This document shows, in pieces, positions 46,306-57,401 of a stretch of DNA of 64,000 nucleotides (its first letter is position 1; the number at the start of each line of letters is the position of its first letter). Both the position numbers and the translations under genes were made by a program. Origin of the DNA: Pegoplata infirma (Eukaryota; Arthropoda; Insecta; Diptera; Anthomyiidae); the NCBI GenBank assembly GCA_963921195.1, contig OY992540.1, positions 170,779,923-170,843,922 of the forward strand, read 5' to 3'. The notes under the pieces were generated by a model that saw only the letters and a list, made by a program, of their open reading frames with translations, was not told the origin of the DNA and did not search any database.

Positions 46306-48245
46306 AATAAAAAATAATTTAATTTAACACATTTTAAATTTTTCAATTAATTATTTAGTTAAAATGCATGGGAAAGTAAATTTTAAAATATCTCGGATAT
46401 TACTTTTGAAATTACTGGGAAACGCTCTGGAAAGTACTGGGAAAGCCCAATATTTGTTGTATTCAATGTACTCTTATATTACTTTATTTTGATTCAACAA
46501 TTACTTTGCCACTACTAAATGGTGTTATCATTTAGCATCTTAGCAAGTACAAAAAACCCAAAAAAAAGGTACTTAGCCAGTATTAATACTACCTTATTAA
46601 TTACTTTGCCAGATCTGGCCCGTATGTATTTTTCTGCCTGGGTAACTTTAACGATGATTTCCATGAAAACTGTTCCATTGATTCAAAAACGGACTTCACC
46701 ATTGAAATAAGCATGCCCCAATTATATAGAAATGATGGTCAGATCTCATGGCACAAATTTCAGGAACATTTTTTTGAGTAAAATTTTTTCGCTAAAAAAA
46801 AACAAAATTCATTGAAGCAACCTCACTTGGATGCAGATTTGTACAAAATATGGGATTTAAAAGAGAATTTACAATCACTTTAATGAATATGACAATTTTT
46901 TGCACTATTATTAAATTTTATATCTAAAGTTCTATGAACAAAAACGGTCATGTGTATAAAAATGTCCAAAAATAAAAAAATTAATACCAAAAATGTTCCA
47001 ACAAAATGTGTTATGTGTAGTTTTTTATGTAATTCGTTAATATCTTCGTTTTAGCTAAAAAATCATTCTTTTTTTTGTGGTACACATCTATAAAATATCT
47101 TTATGTATTTTAAAGACGCTTGACTTTTATAAAATATGGCAAAATTGCAAAATAAAACGGTTTTTTTGCTCTCCTGAAAACTTCATTAAAAACACATACC
47201 AAATTACGACGGAGCAGCGACGATGTGTTATGTTCCTAGGCAGGTTAAGTTCGTAAATGAGCAAAATCGGACCAGGGGGAAAAAAGTTCCCCCTTGAAGA
47301 ACTAAACCAACCTCTGAAAAATAACATATTTTTTCATGATTTTTTGTGTTTTTGTTTAACAAATCCAACATTTTAATGCTACAAGAAGTTCAAAGTCCTG
47401 CATTTTGGACCCACAGAATTAGAAAATATCGTTTTTCGGTCCGCCCCCTTTTATGGGCGTGGAATAAATTATGTTTTTTGGTATATAATGATAAATTTGT
47501 ATTTCTTTAGTGCAAAAAGCATAAGAATTAATTTTTTTAACACTTATTCGAGAGGAAATTTGCCCCCTCCCAATTACCACTACCGACCCCCCCCCCCCCC
47601 AAAAAAAAAAAGAAGACGCCCCTGCATTTTTTTATTTATTTACATGTTGGAGGGTATAAAAGATTCGGCACAGCCGAATTTAACACTCTTACTTGTTTTA
47701 TTTGAAATTAAATGAATTTGATGTCGGAATTTTTATTATGACCGGAAAGAACAGTATCTGACATTGAATTTTTAAAGATAACTTCATCCAAATGGTGTTT
47801 GCAATTACGCCGTAGGTGGTCTTTTCGAAAGGTCTAATTTTCGATCACTCTTTCCTGCATTGCTACCCATATCTCGGGAATTACGCGACAGCACGAAAAC
47901 ACACATCAGTGCATTTTTGTGAATTTATCGGTATTTCGAGAATCTCTGGGGTAGCCATCTACAGCGTAGTCACGGCCAACATTTGAATAAAGTTATCTTT
48001 AAAAGGTAAATGTCAAATACTGTTCTTTTGGGTCGTAATTAAGGTTCTGACATTAAATTAACTGAATAAATTTGATATTACAAGTTTTTCTGAAGATTAT
48101 AATAACTGGATTATATGAAACTAGTAAAAAACAAACCATGATGTCTTAAATTTTTAGAAAAATATTTTTTTTTTCAGAACTTTCTGAATTCAAACCACCA
48201 TTTTTTTTAAATTAAAAATGAAAGGTCTAAATGGATCACCCTATA

Positions 48246-49583
48246 TAACAAGTTCTTTGTTATCAATGCAGGTGAAATAATTTAAAATACGAAATCAGTT
48301 TTCTGTTAAAAGCATTTCTAATGAAAAACATATTCCAATACACTTTATCTGAAAATGTCTGGAAGAAATTGTGATAAGAAAAATTAAAAACTTTTAAAAA
48401 AAAAAATTGTGAACCGTAAAAATATTGTCTACAACATATTTTAGAATTTCGGTAATTTACGTTTAGCTCTTACTAATCGATTTGAAATGCCTGAACAGAG
48501 GTTTCACTGAGTAAGAAAGAAAACAAGAAAATAAGATTTAATATGGTACCTGAAATTTGCACGCCCTTTCGTAATTGACTAATTGCTTTACTTCCGTTTA
48601 AATGTGACCTGCTCACCATATTGTACATACTGATTTTGACCATTCCGACAAAATTAGAAAACTAAAAAAACTCACATACGGTGTTATTGTGTTTGCATGT
48701 ATTTTTCTTTTCATTTTACAACAAAAGCAATAAAATGTAATTGTACCTTAGTTTATTATAAATAATAGAAAAATCCTGTAATGCTTTTGTTCAATTATAA
48801 CTGGAATTTTTAATTCAATATTTTATTTATTTTTACGGTAGCGCACACCCTGAACATTTTTGGCAATTTTCTTTTATTTTTTTTTTGGGTGTATATCCTT
48901 TTGTTTTGCAATAGACCACAATTATAATTATTTATATTGAATTTATTTACAATAGAAATCTTTAAGAATAGTATTTTTTTAATGATTTTTTTTTTTATAA
49001 AACGGACTAGTCGATAAAAACGAACAAAGAAAATTCCAGCAAAATATCAAATATTTCATTTAATATAATTACCCACTGACTACACAAAACATGTTCTGGA
49101 TTCAGGAGCGGTTGCAGTAATTAAAATTCTTTGTAAAATAACTCCAAAGAGAAAATGAATTTAAATTTTTTTTCTTTTAAAAATTTGCTTACTTTTTTCA
49201 AAATTTCGGTAAAATTGAACCAAAACTGTCGATATATCTAAAAGCTTTTTAGGTGATAATTAGATTGACAAATGTTGTATGTAGCATTGATAAAGGATAA
49301 AATTACATAGCTTCAATTTAAAACAAAAAAAAATAATTACACCAATTTGGTACAAAGATATTTTTATTTAAGTAAAATCACTTTTTTAAAAAGTTGAAAA
49401 TTTGAAAAGTTAGCAATATCTCGAAAACTGATCTACTTTTGAACTTTTGGGCTTAATTTTCGGATTCAGCGCAAGGTTTTATATTTTTTTTTAAATTTGT
49501 AAACTAGTGTAATTTTAATAAAATCCAGTATTGTCGTTCATAAAATTAACTTTATTAATCAATTTTTTTATTATTATTTTTAG
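48246..49583 (+). other. End of intron 1
   Basis: No gene or recognised repeat. Ends in a T-rich tract and TTTTTAG acceptor at 49583. Confidence 0.5.
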
Positions 49584-49666
49584 TTCATCAAAATGGCTGA
49601 TATTTTTGATTTTTGTTATCTATTTAGTGCAATGTATACATTGTGGCATATACAGTTCTCCTGGTG
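49584..49666 (+). CDS. dome: domeless exon 2 (signal peptide)
   Basis: 83 bases between a TTATTATTTTTAG acceptor and a GTAAGT donor. The coding frame (T completing the previous codon, then TCA TCA AAA TGG CTG) gives SSKWLIFLIFVIYLVQCIHC followed by GIYSSPG. The strongly hydrophobic core and small residues after it make a secretory signal peptide. The ATG at 49593 is in another frame and is not the start. Upstream in the correct frame there is a stop (49519-49521) before any ATG, so the start must come from an earlier exon. The single leftover G joins exon 3 to make GAA. Confidence 0.8.
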
Positions 49667-49802
49667 GTAAGTAAAAAAATTAAGAATATTTAAATACAAT
49701 AAACTTTATTTTTTTTAAATTATTAATTAATCTTTTTTCAAATGAAAAACGTTTTTTGACAATAATTTTAAAACTTGAGGGTGCCTTGATTAAACCAACA
49801 AC

Positions 49803-51738
49803 TAGAGTTTTTCTTTTCCCGGGAAAGCGGGATTCATTTTTAAATTTCCCGGGATCCCGGGAATTCCTGCAAAAACTAAAACACCCAAATTTTTGGTCAA
49901 AAAAATATATAAAAACCTTATGAATGTGATTGCACTATTTAAATTGTTTATTAACACCATAAAAATCATATTTAGTACCTTTAAAACAAAACAAAAAAAT
50001 AAGTTTCGAGAAAAAAATAAAAAATTTTGTAACAGTTTTTATAAAAAAGCGGCCCAACGTCTTTTAAAAGTACCCAAGTAGAATGACGGTTATAAAAATA
50101 AAGCGTCTTTAAAGCATTCTTAAGTAGAAATTCATGACGGTAATAAAAAAAAGCGTTTTCAAAACACCCCCAAGTATAAATTCATGATGGTTATAAAATA
50201 AAATCAAGACTTATCAAAAATAACTCAATTTTAAAGCATAACTTCATAACGCTTTTCGAACGATTCGTAAAAGCGTTTTGAGAATACTTTTTAACCAAAC
50301 CTATGATTTTATTTTACTGCCATTCAAAAAATAAGAACTGTCAAAATTGTTTTTGGCTTGATTTGAGCAAAAAATTAGGTTTGCTATCATAATTTTCCTA
50401 TTACAAAGTATTTTCAACATTATATCCTATTATGTCCTGTATCTATTAATGAAATTGGGTTATAAAACATTTTCATTTCGTTTAAGATATTGAATCACTT
50501 TGTGATAAAAATTTGATTTACAATCATAGTTTTTGCATTTCAAATTGGGCAGACGTTATCAGGATGAGAGGCAGCCATAAGAAAACACCAATTGTGTTGC
50601 ATTGGATTCTATTCTTGTAGAGTGGGTATACTACCAATGGCGTTTTATTTTGAGAATTTGTATGAAGCATTTACAATTGATTTTAAGAAACTGGTTTCCA
50701 AATCGAAGTCAGAAAACTGAGATATTGTAGCTTCCATATTAGCTACATCATCTGCGATGTGAAAAATTTGTGAAAATTCATTGTTTGTTTCTAATAATTT
50801 TCTTTAAATTGTCTTCTAATTAATTGCTTTTGAAGTATCTATTTTTCTGGATGGAAAAATACGACAAACTGCATAAAGAATTTAAAGTGTCATTACTGCT
50901 TAAATTCCACTACATTTTTTAGAATTATTGCTCAACCATATAACAAAAATATCTAATTTTCTAATTTTCAATATCCATTAAAAGAAAGATTTCCTCTGAA
51001 ACTATAAAGTTATATCATCAGATATTTTAATAAAATTTTGTTGCAATATTACATTTTCTTGCAAACTTTAACATTTTTAAAACTAATTTTTGCAACAATT
51101 TCCAGTACGACAAAGTTTACAAAAATTTTAAAATTGCTATATTTTTTGCTTTTTAACGCTTTTATAATGCTTTAACGAAGCGTTCTCAAATCACCATTAT
51201 AAATGTCTTTAAAAAGTCTTTAAAAACGTTTTATATAAACCGTTTAACGGTGTTATCATTAGGACTATCTGAAAGCGCTCTGAGGATGGTTTTCCGTATG
51301 ATCTGAAAGCATTCGTACTACCATGCAGAGCGCTTTAAAAGCGTTTTTACGGTTGTATTTTTCTACCTGGATATGTATGTGAATGCAACTGTTTCAAAAT
51401 AAATGAAATTATAAGAAAATTTACCCCAAAAATATTAGTAAAAAAATTTAAAAATTCTGTTTTCTAAAAGAAAACCCCGTTAATTTCAGAGTCATTCCTT
51501 ACACAGATTTTATATCAATTTATCGATTTAAGAAGAATCATGTCCAGGGACAAATATTTTCTATTGAAACAAATAATCATACTGCAAATTTTTCTAATGC
51601 AGGTCTCAGAAAGAAAATTTCTCAGGTTCTGAAAAAAAGTATCAGGTTTTGATAATTATATCCATCGAAGATTTAAATATTGTGAGACTTTTTCCATTCC
51701 GTCCGTTCCCGTCCCGGGAATTCCCATGAAAAACTCTA
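49803..51738. mobile_element. hAT element with TAGAGTTTTTC ends, 1.9 kb
   Basis: Ends TAGAGTTTTTC and, on the other strand, TAGAGTTTTTC, followed by CCCGGGA-rich subterminal blocks. The 8-bp duplication CCAACAAC lies at 49795-49802 and 51739-51746. It begins 136 bp after dome exon 2 and carries element E. Confidence 0.85.
50073..51370 (-). mobile_element. Element E, decayed CACTA-like element
   Basis: Ends CCCAAGTAGAATGACGG and, on the other strand, CCAGGTAGAAAAATAC; TA at the left. AAAGCGTCTTTAAAGC and GAGCGCTTTAAAAGCG are subterminal. On the minus strand, about 51100-50660, fragments HIADDVANME and ISQFSDFDLE match the G transposase but are frameshifted. Third related family after X/G and Y/Z. 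Confidence 0.65.
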
Positions 51739-51780
51739 CCAACAACCTAGACTAGGCCCATTAAAAGAATAAATTCACTT

Positions 51781-52390
51781 TAACACAGTAGCGGTATTCG
51801 CTCTTGGTAGCAAACTACCCTTGCAGACCTTTCAAAGCTAGCAGATCTTGTATAAATACAAGAGTTTGCAAGACCACAACAACAAAATACATGAAATAAA
51901 AATATACAAGACTTTCATTTATATGCAAGACAAAAACCCATAGCATATTCTGGCCTTTCAAACCTTTCAAGCTTACAATACTTAACATCTTTTAGTTTTT
52001 CCGGAAAACAATAAGAAAAATTAAATAAACTTTAATATTTTGTGTAAAAAAAAAATAACAATAGATTTTTAGAACGAATTATAACAAAAAATAACCAAAA
52101 ATTAGAACAACACAAATGAAAAAATTATTTATTTCATCTTCTTCTTGAACGCAGCACTGATGCCAATTATTATTCAAACAGAAAGTCGCTAAATCCTACT
52201 AAAAAAATCGCTAGAAAAGCGATTTTCGATAGAAAATAGCTATTTTGACAACAGCAGAATATAATAACAACAGCTGTTTGAAAACTCACAATAAAAACGA
52301 AAAAAAGACGCTCACGCTTTGTAGCATAAAATCATAGCATTTAAACTACCCTTGCAAAAATGCTATCAAGAGCGAATACCGCTAGTGTTA
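51781..52390. mobile_element. MITE, about 610 bp, TAGCGGTATTCGC ends
   Basis: TAGCGGTATTCGCTCTTGGT at the left pairs with the right end ATCAAGAGCGAATACCGCTA; internal CAAACTACCCTTGCA also repeats inverted. Both ends extend into TAACAC. Target duplication unclear. Confidence 0.65.
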
Positions 52391-53317
52391 TTAGTTTCCC
52401 ACCAAAATCAGCTTATTTAGTGTGATTGATATAAGTTGGCAATTTGTTTAATACTATGTTTAGACCAAACAAAAACTAACTTGTTTTTGGCAAAAAAGCA
52501 TTTTAGAAAACCAAACTGTTTACACCGAATAAAAAGAGTTTTTGTTTGTCAAATCAAATTAATTATTTTCTAAATTCACTAAAAAACACAAAATTATAAT
52601 AGCCACACGTTATTAAAAAAATTAAATTTCACATTTATTTACTTTTTTAAAAGATTTGAATATTAATTTCACAAAAAAACAAATATTTTTATTTTGACAT
52701 TCGTTTTTACCAAAAGAAAATTGAAAAAAACATTCACACTGAATTAATAGTAGCATTGACCAGAACCTAAATTCTAGTTTTTGTCCAGTTTTAGTTGGCA
52801 ACGTAGTTTTTAAATTGTATGGAAAATTTATGTAGTTTTTGCCAAAAACCAAAAAAATATTCAAAAACAAGTTGTTTTCGTTGGTGTAAATACCGTATAA
52901 GACAGAGTTAACAAAAATAGATATTATTATCAAACATTATTATTTTTTAAAAAAAGTGCCGTGTAAGTAATTTCTCAAGCTTTAATTATAGCTTAATGGC
53001 GTCCAGATTGTGTAAATATTAAATGTGGTACGAGGGTCGAACTGGAAAATGGAATTATATCTAGACTTTTTTAGAAAATTTTAAAAAATAAGTCTATTCA
53101 GTCAGCTAATCATGTTTTAAACGTTATTTTTTCATTGCGCATAAATTCTATATCTTAAATATTGGAAAACGATAAAAAGCATTCATCTGATAAAAATTTT
53201 AAAATAACAGTGGCTCCAAACTAATTTCGTGTGATAGATATTAGTTAGCAATTTGTTCAAGACAAAAACTGAAATAAATAATTTTTTAAATATTTTTTTT
53301 CCAAGAATTATTATTTT
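52391..53317. other. Intron 2, no gene recognised
   Basis: Possible old MITE at about 52454-52910 (AGACCAAACAAAAACTAACTTG against ACACCAACGAAAACAACTTG, inverted). GTGTGATTGATATAAGTTGG at about 52420 is echoed at 53230. Nothing coding. Confidence 0.35.
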
Positions 53318-54021
53318 TATACCCTCCAACTACAGTATGGGGGTATACTCACTTTGTCATTCCGTTTGTAACGCATCGAAATATCGGTCGGGGACGCATA
53401 AAGTATATATATTACTGATCCATGATCGATTCTAAGACATTCTGTGAGTGTATGTCCGTCTGTCCATCCGTCCGTCCGTTCGTCCGTCTGTCCGTCTGTC
53501 CGTCTGTCCGTCTGTCTGTAGATGGCACGATGCAGTCCAAAATAAAACAGCTAGCCTCCTTAAATTTGGCACGAATATGTCTTATGGTCCTAGGCATGTT
53601 AAGTTCGTAAATGGGCAAAATCGGACCAGGGAGAAAAATGTCCTCCCTTAAGGAACTAAACCAACCTCTGAAAAACAAGATTTTTTTACGTGTTTTTTAT
53701 TATTTTTGTTAAACAAATGACACAAATTTATGCAAGAAGAAGTTCAGAGTACTGCACTAGGACCGGGGGAGTAAAAAAATTAGTTTTTTTTGCCCGCCCC
53801 TTTTTAGGGCGTGGATATAAAAAAAAATTTAAATAATGATAAAATTGTATTACTTTAGTGTAAAAAGCATAACAAATAAATTAGTAAACATTTTTCGAGA
53901 GGGGGAGGTGTCCCCCACTGCCCCCGCCGAAGACCCTCCCAAAAAATACGCCCGTGATTTTTTTTTTACATGTTGAAGGGTATAAAAGATTCGGCACAGC
54001 CGAATTTAACACTCTTACTTG
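53318..54021 (+). repeat. Repeat family D, copy D3, complete
   Basis: Starts TATACCCTCCAACTACAG, has a TCCGTC/TCCGTCTG microsatellite at 53453-53519 and ends GGCACAGCCGAATTTAACAC...TTACTTG. The reading frames on both strands in the microsatellite are artefacts. Confidence 0.8.
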
Positions 54022-54607
54022 TTTTTTCTACAATATAATTAAACCCAATTTATTTGAAATAGTATTTCAGATAAAAAATAATTTGATAGATGATAACAAA
54101 TTCAGTGAACACATTTCTATCCAAAACTCTCTTTCGAAAATATTGCAGATAGCAAGTTTTGAATATTCGCCCTCGGTATGCTATTAAAAAATACATCACA
54201 AATATATAACGACATACATATAAGGTTTAATATACCCTGCATACAAAACGATACGACATCGATTCGCCGGTTGTATTGCCGATACGATAAATTTTATTGC
54301 GGCAAGTATCGAATTCGAATCGCCGGCGATACACCTTTCGGGAGAAACTGTTACATCCCGCCGATTCGAAAACGATTCGTCTTGGAGATAAAAGGGCAAT
54401 ATCACCAGAAAATCGTATAATCGAAAAATAATTGATTTATATGTATCGCCGGAATATTACTAAAATAATAATCCGGCGATACAGCTATATCAATTCCCTG
54501 AAGCTGAAAATAGACATTATTTTTTTCATTCATATTTTGGTCATGTTAACAGGACTTAAAACATTTGCATTCTCCTGAAAAATATATCCGCAACATTCGC
54601 TGATTTT

Positions 54608-55059
54608 TATACCCTACACCACTCTGTGGTACAGGGTATAATGAGTTTGTGCTGATGTTTGTAACTACCCGAAATATTGGTCCTTGACCTACCTTCAAGT
54701 ATATCGATCGATTCAGAATTTTTTGAGTCGATTTAGCGATGTCCGTCCGTCCGTCCGTCTGTCCGTCCGTCCGTCCGCTCAAGTCAATTGATCGTGCTTA
54801 AACCAATAGGTGGACAGCCATCTATTGATTTAAGCACGATACAGGTCGCAATTTTTAATCAATTGACTTGAAATTTGAAACTTAAGCATCTTTTGGCCCA
54901 AGGACGAAGCCTATTGAAATTGGATCGGTCCATGTTAAGACCTAGCCCCCATACAAACCCCCCTTTGGAATCGGCTAAAATGACTCTTAAAACCGTATTA
55001 TAATAGATATCGCTTTGAAATTTAGCAGGTAATCAAATTTTGTATGCAAGAATCACCAT
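54608..55059 (+). repeat. Repeat family D, copy D4, 3'-truncated
   Basis: Same subtype as D1 (TATACCCTACACCACTCTG). The microsatellite is at 54738-54778. An extra short inverted duplication around 54780-54845 (TTGATCGTGCTTAAACCAAT against ATTGATTTAAGCACGAT) is unique to this copy. Confidence 0.7.
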
Positions 55060-55127
55060 ATATATATATATTTTTTTATAAAGAATACGCCATTATACAT
55101 TTTTTTCATTCATTCATTTTATGTTTT

Positions 55128-55782
55128 TATACCCTCCACTTAGTGTAGAGGGTATATATAAGTTTGTCATTCTGTTTGTAACTCATCGAAATATCGGTCT
55201 GGGACCCCATAAAGTATATATATTCATGATGCCCGATCGATTTTAAGACATTCTAGCGATGTCCGTCTGTCCGTCTGTCCGTCTGTCCGTCTGTCCGTCT
55301 GTCCGTCTGTCCGTCTGTCTGTCTGTTGAAAATGCTCTCGCGGACAAAATATTGCACAGAGATTACTGAAACTTAACATATATATTGGAAGTTCTCCCGA
55401 GAAGTTTGGTATTGCATTTGAGCGATATCGGTTCAGCGGTTCAAAAGTTATGAACGCAAATGTAAGCACACCTCAAAAATTTCAGTACATTCAACATAAC
55501 CTAAAAATACAAAATGCTTTAATTCTGCTTCTGGTTGACATATGTAAACATAATTGAACAAAAAATGGTATTTAAACAAGTACGAACATATTTTTTGACA
55601 AAAAAAGAAAAAAATCGCGGATTTTTTTTTTAACAATTTTTTTTTTCGCGGAATTTTTTTTTTAATTTTTTTTTTTTTTCAAAAGTAATTTCCTTTTAAA
55701 TAAAGATGTTTGCAATAATCGTTTTGAAATTGTGGAGGGTATTATTACATTCGGCAAGGCCGAATTTAACTTTTTTTACTTG
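55128..55782 (+). repeat. Repeat family D, copy D5 (TTAGTGTAGAGG subtype)
   Basis: Starts TATACCCTCCACTTAGTGTA and its hairpin partner AGAGGGTATA; microsatellite 55258-55325; ends GGCAAGGCCGAATTTAAC...TTACTTG. Confidence 0.8.
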
Positions 55783-55970
55783 TTTTTTTTATATTTGCAA
55801 ATAATTTTATTGTGGCCGGATTTAAATACAAATAAAAATTGTGAATGTTTATCTAAAAAAATCGTAATAATAAAAATTTTTTGTTTACTTGTGGTTTTTC
55901 ACACCTTTGAGCAATGTCAGTACTTTAAAGGTTAAAATTATTTGATTTGTAGCAAAAAAAAAAATATTTT

Positions 55971-56297
55971 AGTTCGAGGTTATTTATGTTCCCCATTATA
56001 ACATAACATGCACTTATGTTAACTTTACTTTCTTTATTAGGATATTTGCCCAACAAATACTTATAGAGTTGAAATAATTGAGAATATGAATATTTGATAT
56101 TTGTACACTAACAGTAATACCTAATTTTCTAAATAATTCTTATGATGGGCAATATGAAAAATACAGAAAATTGCTAATATTTTTGAAAGCTAAAATTCTA
56201 TGAGCATTTGTTGGGATAAAATTCTAATAAGGAAAGTAGAGTTAACATTAGACATTTTATATTAATATATAATGGGGATCATAAATCACCTCGAACT
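55971..56297. mobile_element. MITE with about 75-bp terminal repeats
   Basis: Both ends begin AGTTCGAGGT(T/G)ATTTATG and continue through CCCCATTATA and TTAACTTTACTTTC-like sequence. About 327 bp. Target duplication hidden in flanking T/A runs. Confidence 0.75.
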
Positions 56298-56629
56298 AAA
56301 AAAAACAGTTTGTTTTAATATTTTTAATAAATATTAAATAAACTTGATAATTTGATTTGTTTTAAATTAAGCAAAAAAAAAAAAATCCAGCCTAAGAAGT
56401 CGGTAGTAAAAGTTTATTTTTTTTTTTAATTCTAAATTGACTAAACGAATTAATACGTTAGAGTCTCTTACAACCGTACATGTGTACATTATGTTCAACA
56501 ACAAATTCAGATTCTTGACTTGCCAAATAACAAATGAAACATACTGTCAGTCTATTGGTTTTAGCTTTATTTATATTTGAACATTGTATTTTTTTTTTTC
56601 AATATGTTGTTGATTTTATTTCTTTGTAG

Positions 56630-56784
56630 AAACTTTTCCACCACGGCTTGAAATAAAAATTAACAGCAATGCCAACATAACATGTCGAATGAATCCATCA
56701 AAATTTGGCGGCAACGTCAATAGTTCCTCTTTGTATTTTGAAGAAGAGGATACGGGAAACAAAGTGCCTGAAAGTTATATAGAC
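56630..56784 (+). CDS. dome: domeless exon 3 (N-terminal Ig-like module, first half)
   Basis: 155 bases between TTTCTTTGTAG and GTAAGT. The first two bases complete GAA (E), then TFPPRLEIKINSNANITCRM, NPSKFGG and SSLYFEEED, ending VPESYID in phase 0. The NITC segment is the B-strand cysteine of an Ig-like fold; N-x-S/T sites (NIT, NSS) predict glycosylation of an extracellular domain. It agrees in order and spacing with the N-terminus of Drosophila Dome as I recall it. Codon use and lack of stops contrast with the flanking intron. Confidence 0.85.
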
Positions 56785-57401
56785 GTAAGTATTTATAAAA
56801 ATATTATCAAACATTTACATTATTTTTTATTGAGTATCCAACTGATAAGATAGTACTTAGGTAGTAGAGATGCTCACATGAGCAGAATTGTGAGTAAGTC
56901 AAACGTGAGCGTGAGCTGAAATGAACTTTGGTTTATCTGAAATCGTGCTATAAGAGGGTTTATTCATAAACAAGTAAAACAGTTAAATTCAGCCTTGCCA
57001 GCATACCCTCCAAATGTAAAAAAAGATTATTTGCAAACAAAAAAAACTTGTTTAAAAAATAATTGCGCGAAAAAAAAAATTCGGCGAAACTTTTTTTTGT
57101 AAAAAAATATGTTTGTGCTTGTTTAAATACTATTCTGTAACCAATTCTGTTCACATGTATGCATTTTGTATTTTAAGGTTATGTGGAACATACCAAAACA
57201 TTCGAGGTGTCCTTACATTTTCGTTTATAACTTTTAAACAGATCAACCGATTTCGCTAAAATGCAATATCATTGTGTAATTTTTTGGCCGTGATCGCCAG
57301 TTCAACAGACGGACAGGATATTGTTGGATATTGATCACTGATCATGAATATGTATACTTTATGGGGTCCCAAACCGATATTTCGTTATGACAAACTTATA
57401 T

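Larger units (their letters stand above)
42684..46642 (-). mobile_element. Element G, CACTA-like transposon with transposase
   Basis: 3959 bp; ends CCCAGCCAGAAATTGCC and, on the other strand, CCCAGGCAGAAAAATAC; TA at 42682-42683 and 46643-46644. It encodes a transposase on the minus strand and contains a large inverted duplication (45190-45515 against 45990-46305). Same family as X by ends and protein. Confidence 0.8.
42033..47222. mobile_element. Element F, 30-bp terminal repeats, 4-bp duplication
   Basis: Ends CGTCGCTGCTCCGTCGTGAT and, on the other strand, CGTCGCTGCTCCGTCGTAAT; one mismatch over 30 bp. ATGT at 42029-42032 and 47223-47226. F is about 1.2 kb without G and has no transposase of its own visible. 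Four-base duplications occur in several superfamilies, so I leave it unassigned. Confidence 0.75.
41817..47695 (+). repeat. Repeat family D, copy D2, split by element F
   Basis: Starts TATACCCTCCAACTACAGTA, TCCGTC microsatellite at about 41950, ends GGCACAGCCGAATTTAAC...CTTACTTG. Split at GAATATGT by F (42033-47222). Copy D3 (53318-54021) gives the uninterrupted order. Confidence 0.75.
41790..48243. mobile_element. Element M, TA-flanked, nested outer shell
   Basis: Ends TAGGGTGATCTATTAGATC and, on the other strand, TAGGGTGATCCATTTAGACC; TA at 41788-41789 and 48244-48245. Without D2 it is about 0.6 kb (right part 47696-48243). No ORF. Superfamily unassigned, though TA suggests Tc1/mariner-type mobilisation. 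Confidence 0.7.

Noticed and set aside
49593..49670. ATG at 49593 as the dome start
   Set aside because: Its frame gives MADIFDFCYLF and stops at the donor; the splice phase into exon 3 fits only the other frame, which has the signal peptide.
53412..53678. Overlapping frames of R-R-T-D-G-Q-T-D type near TCCGTC repeats (also at 5483-5804, 54546-54782, 55224-55469)
   Set aside because: Translations of the TCCGTC microsatellite in family D copies.
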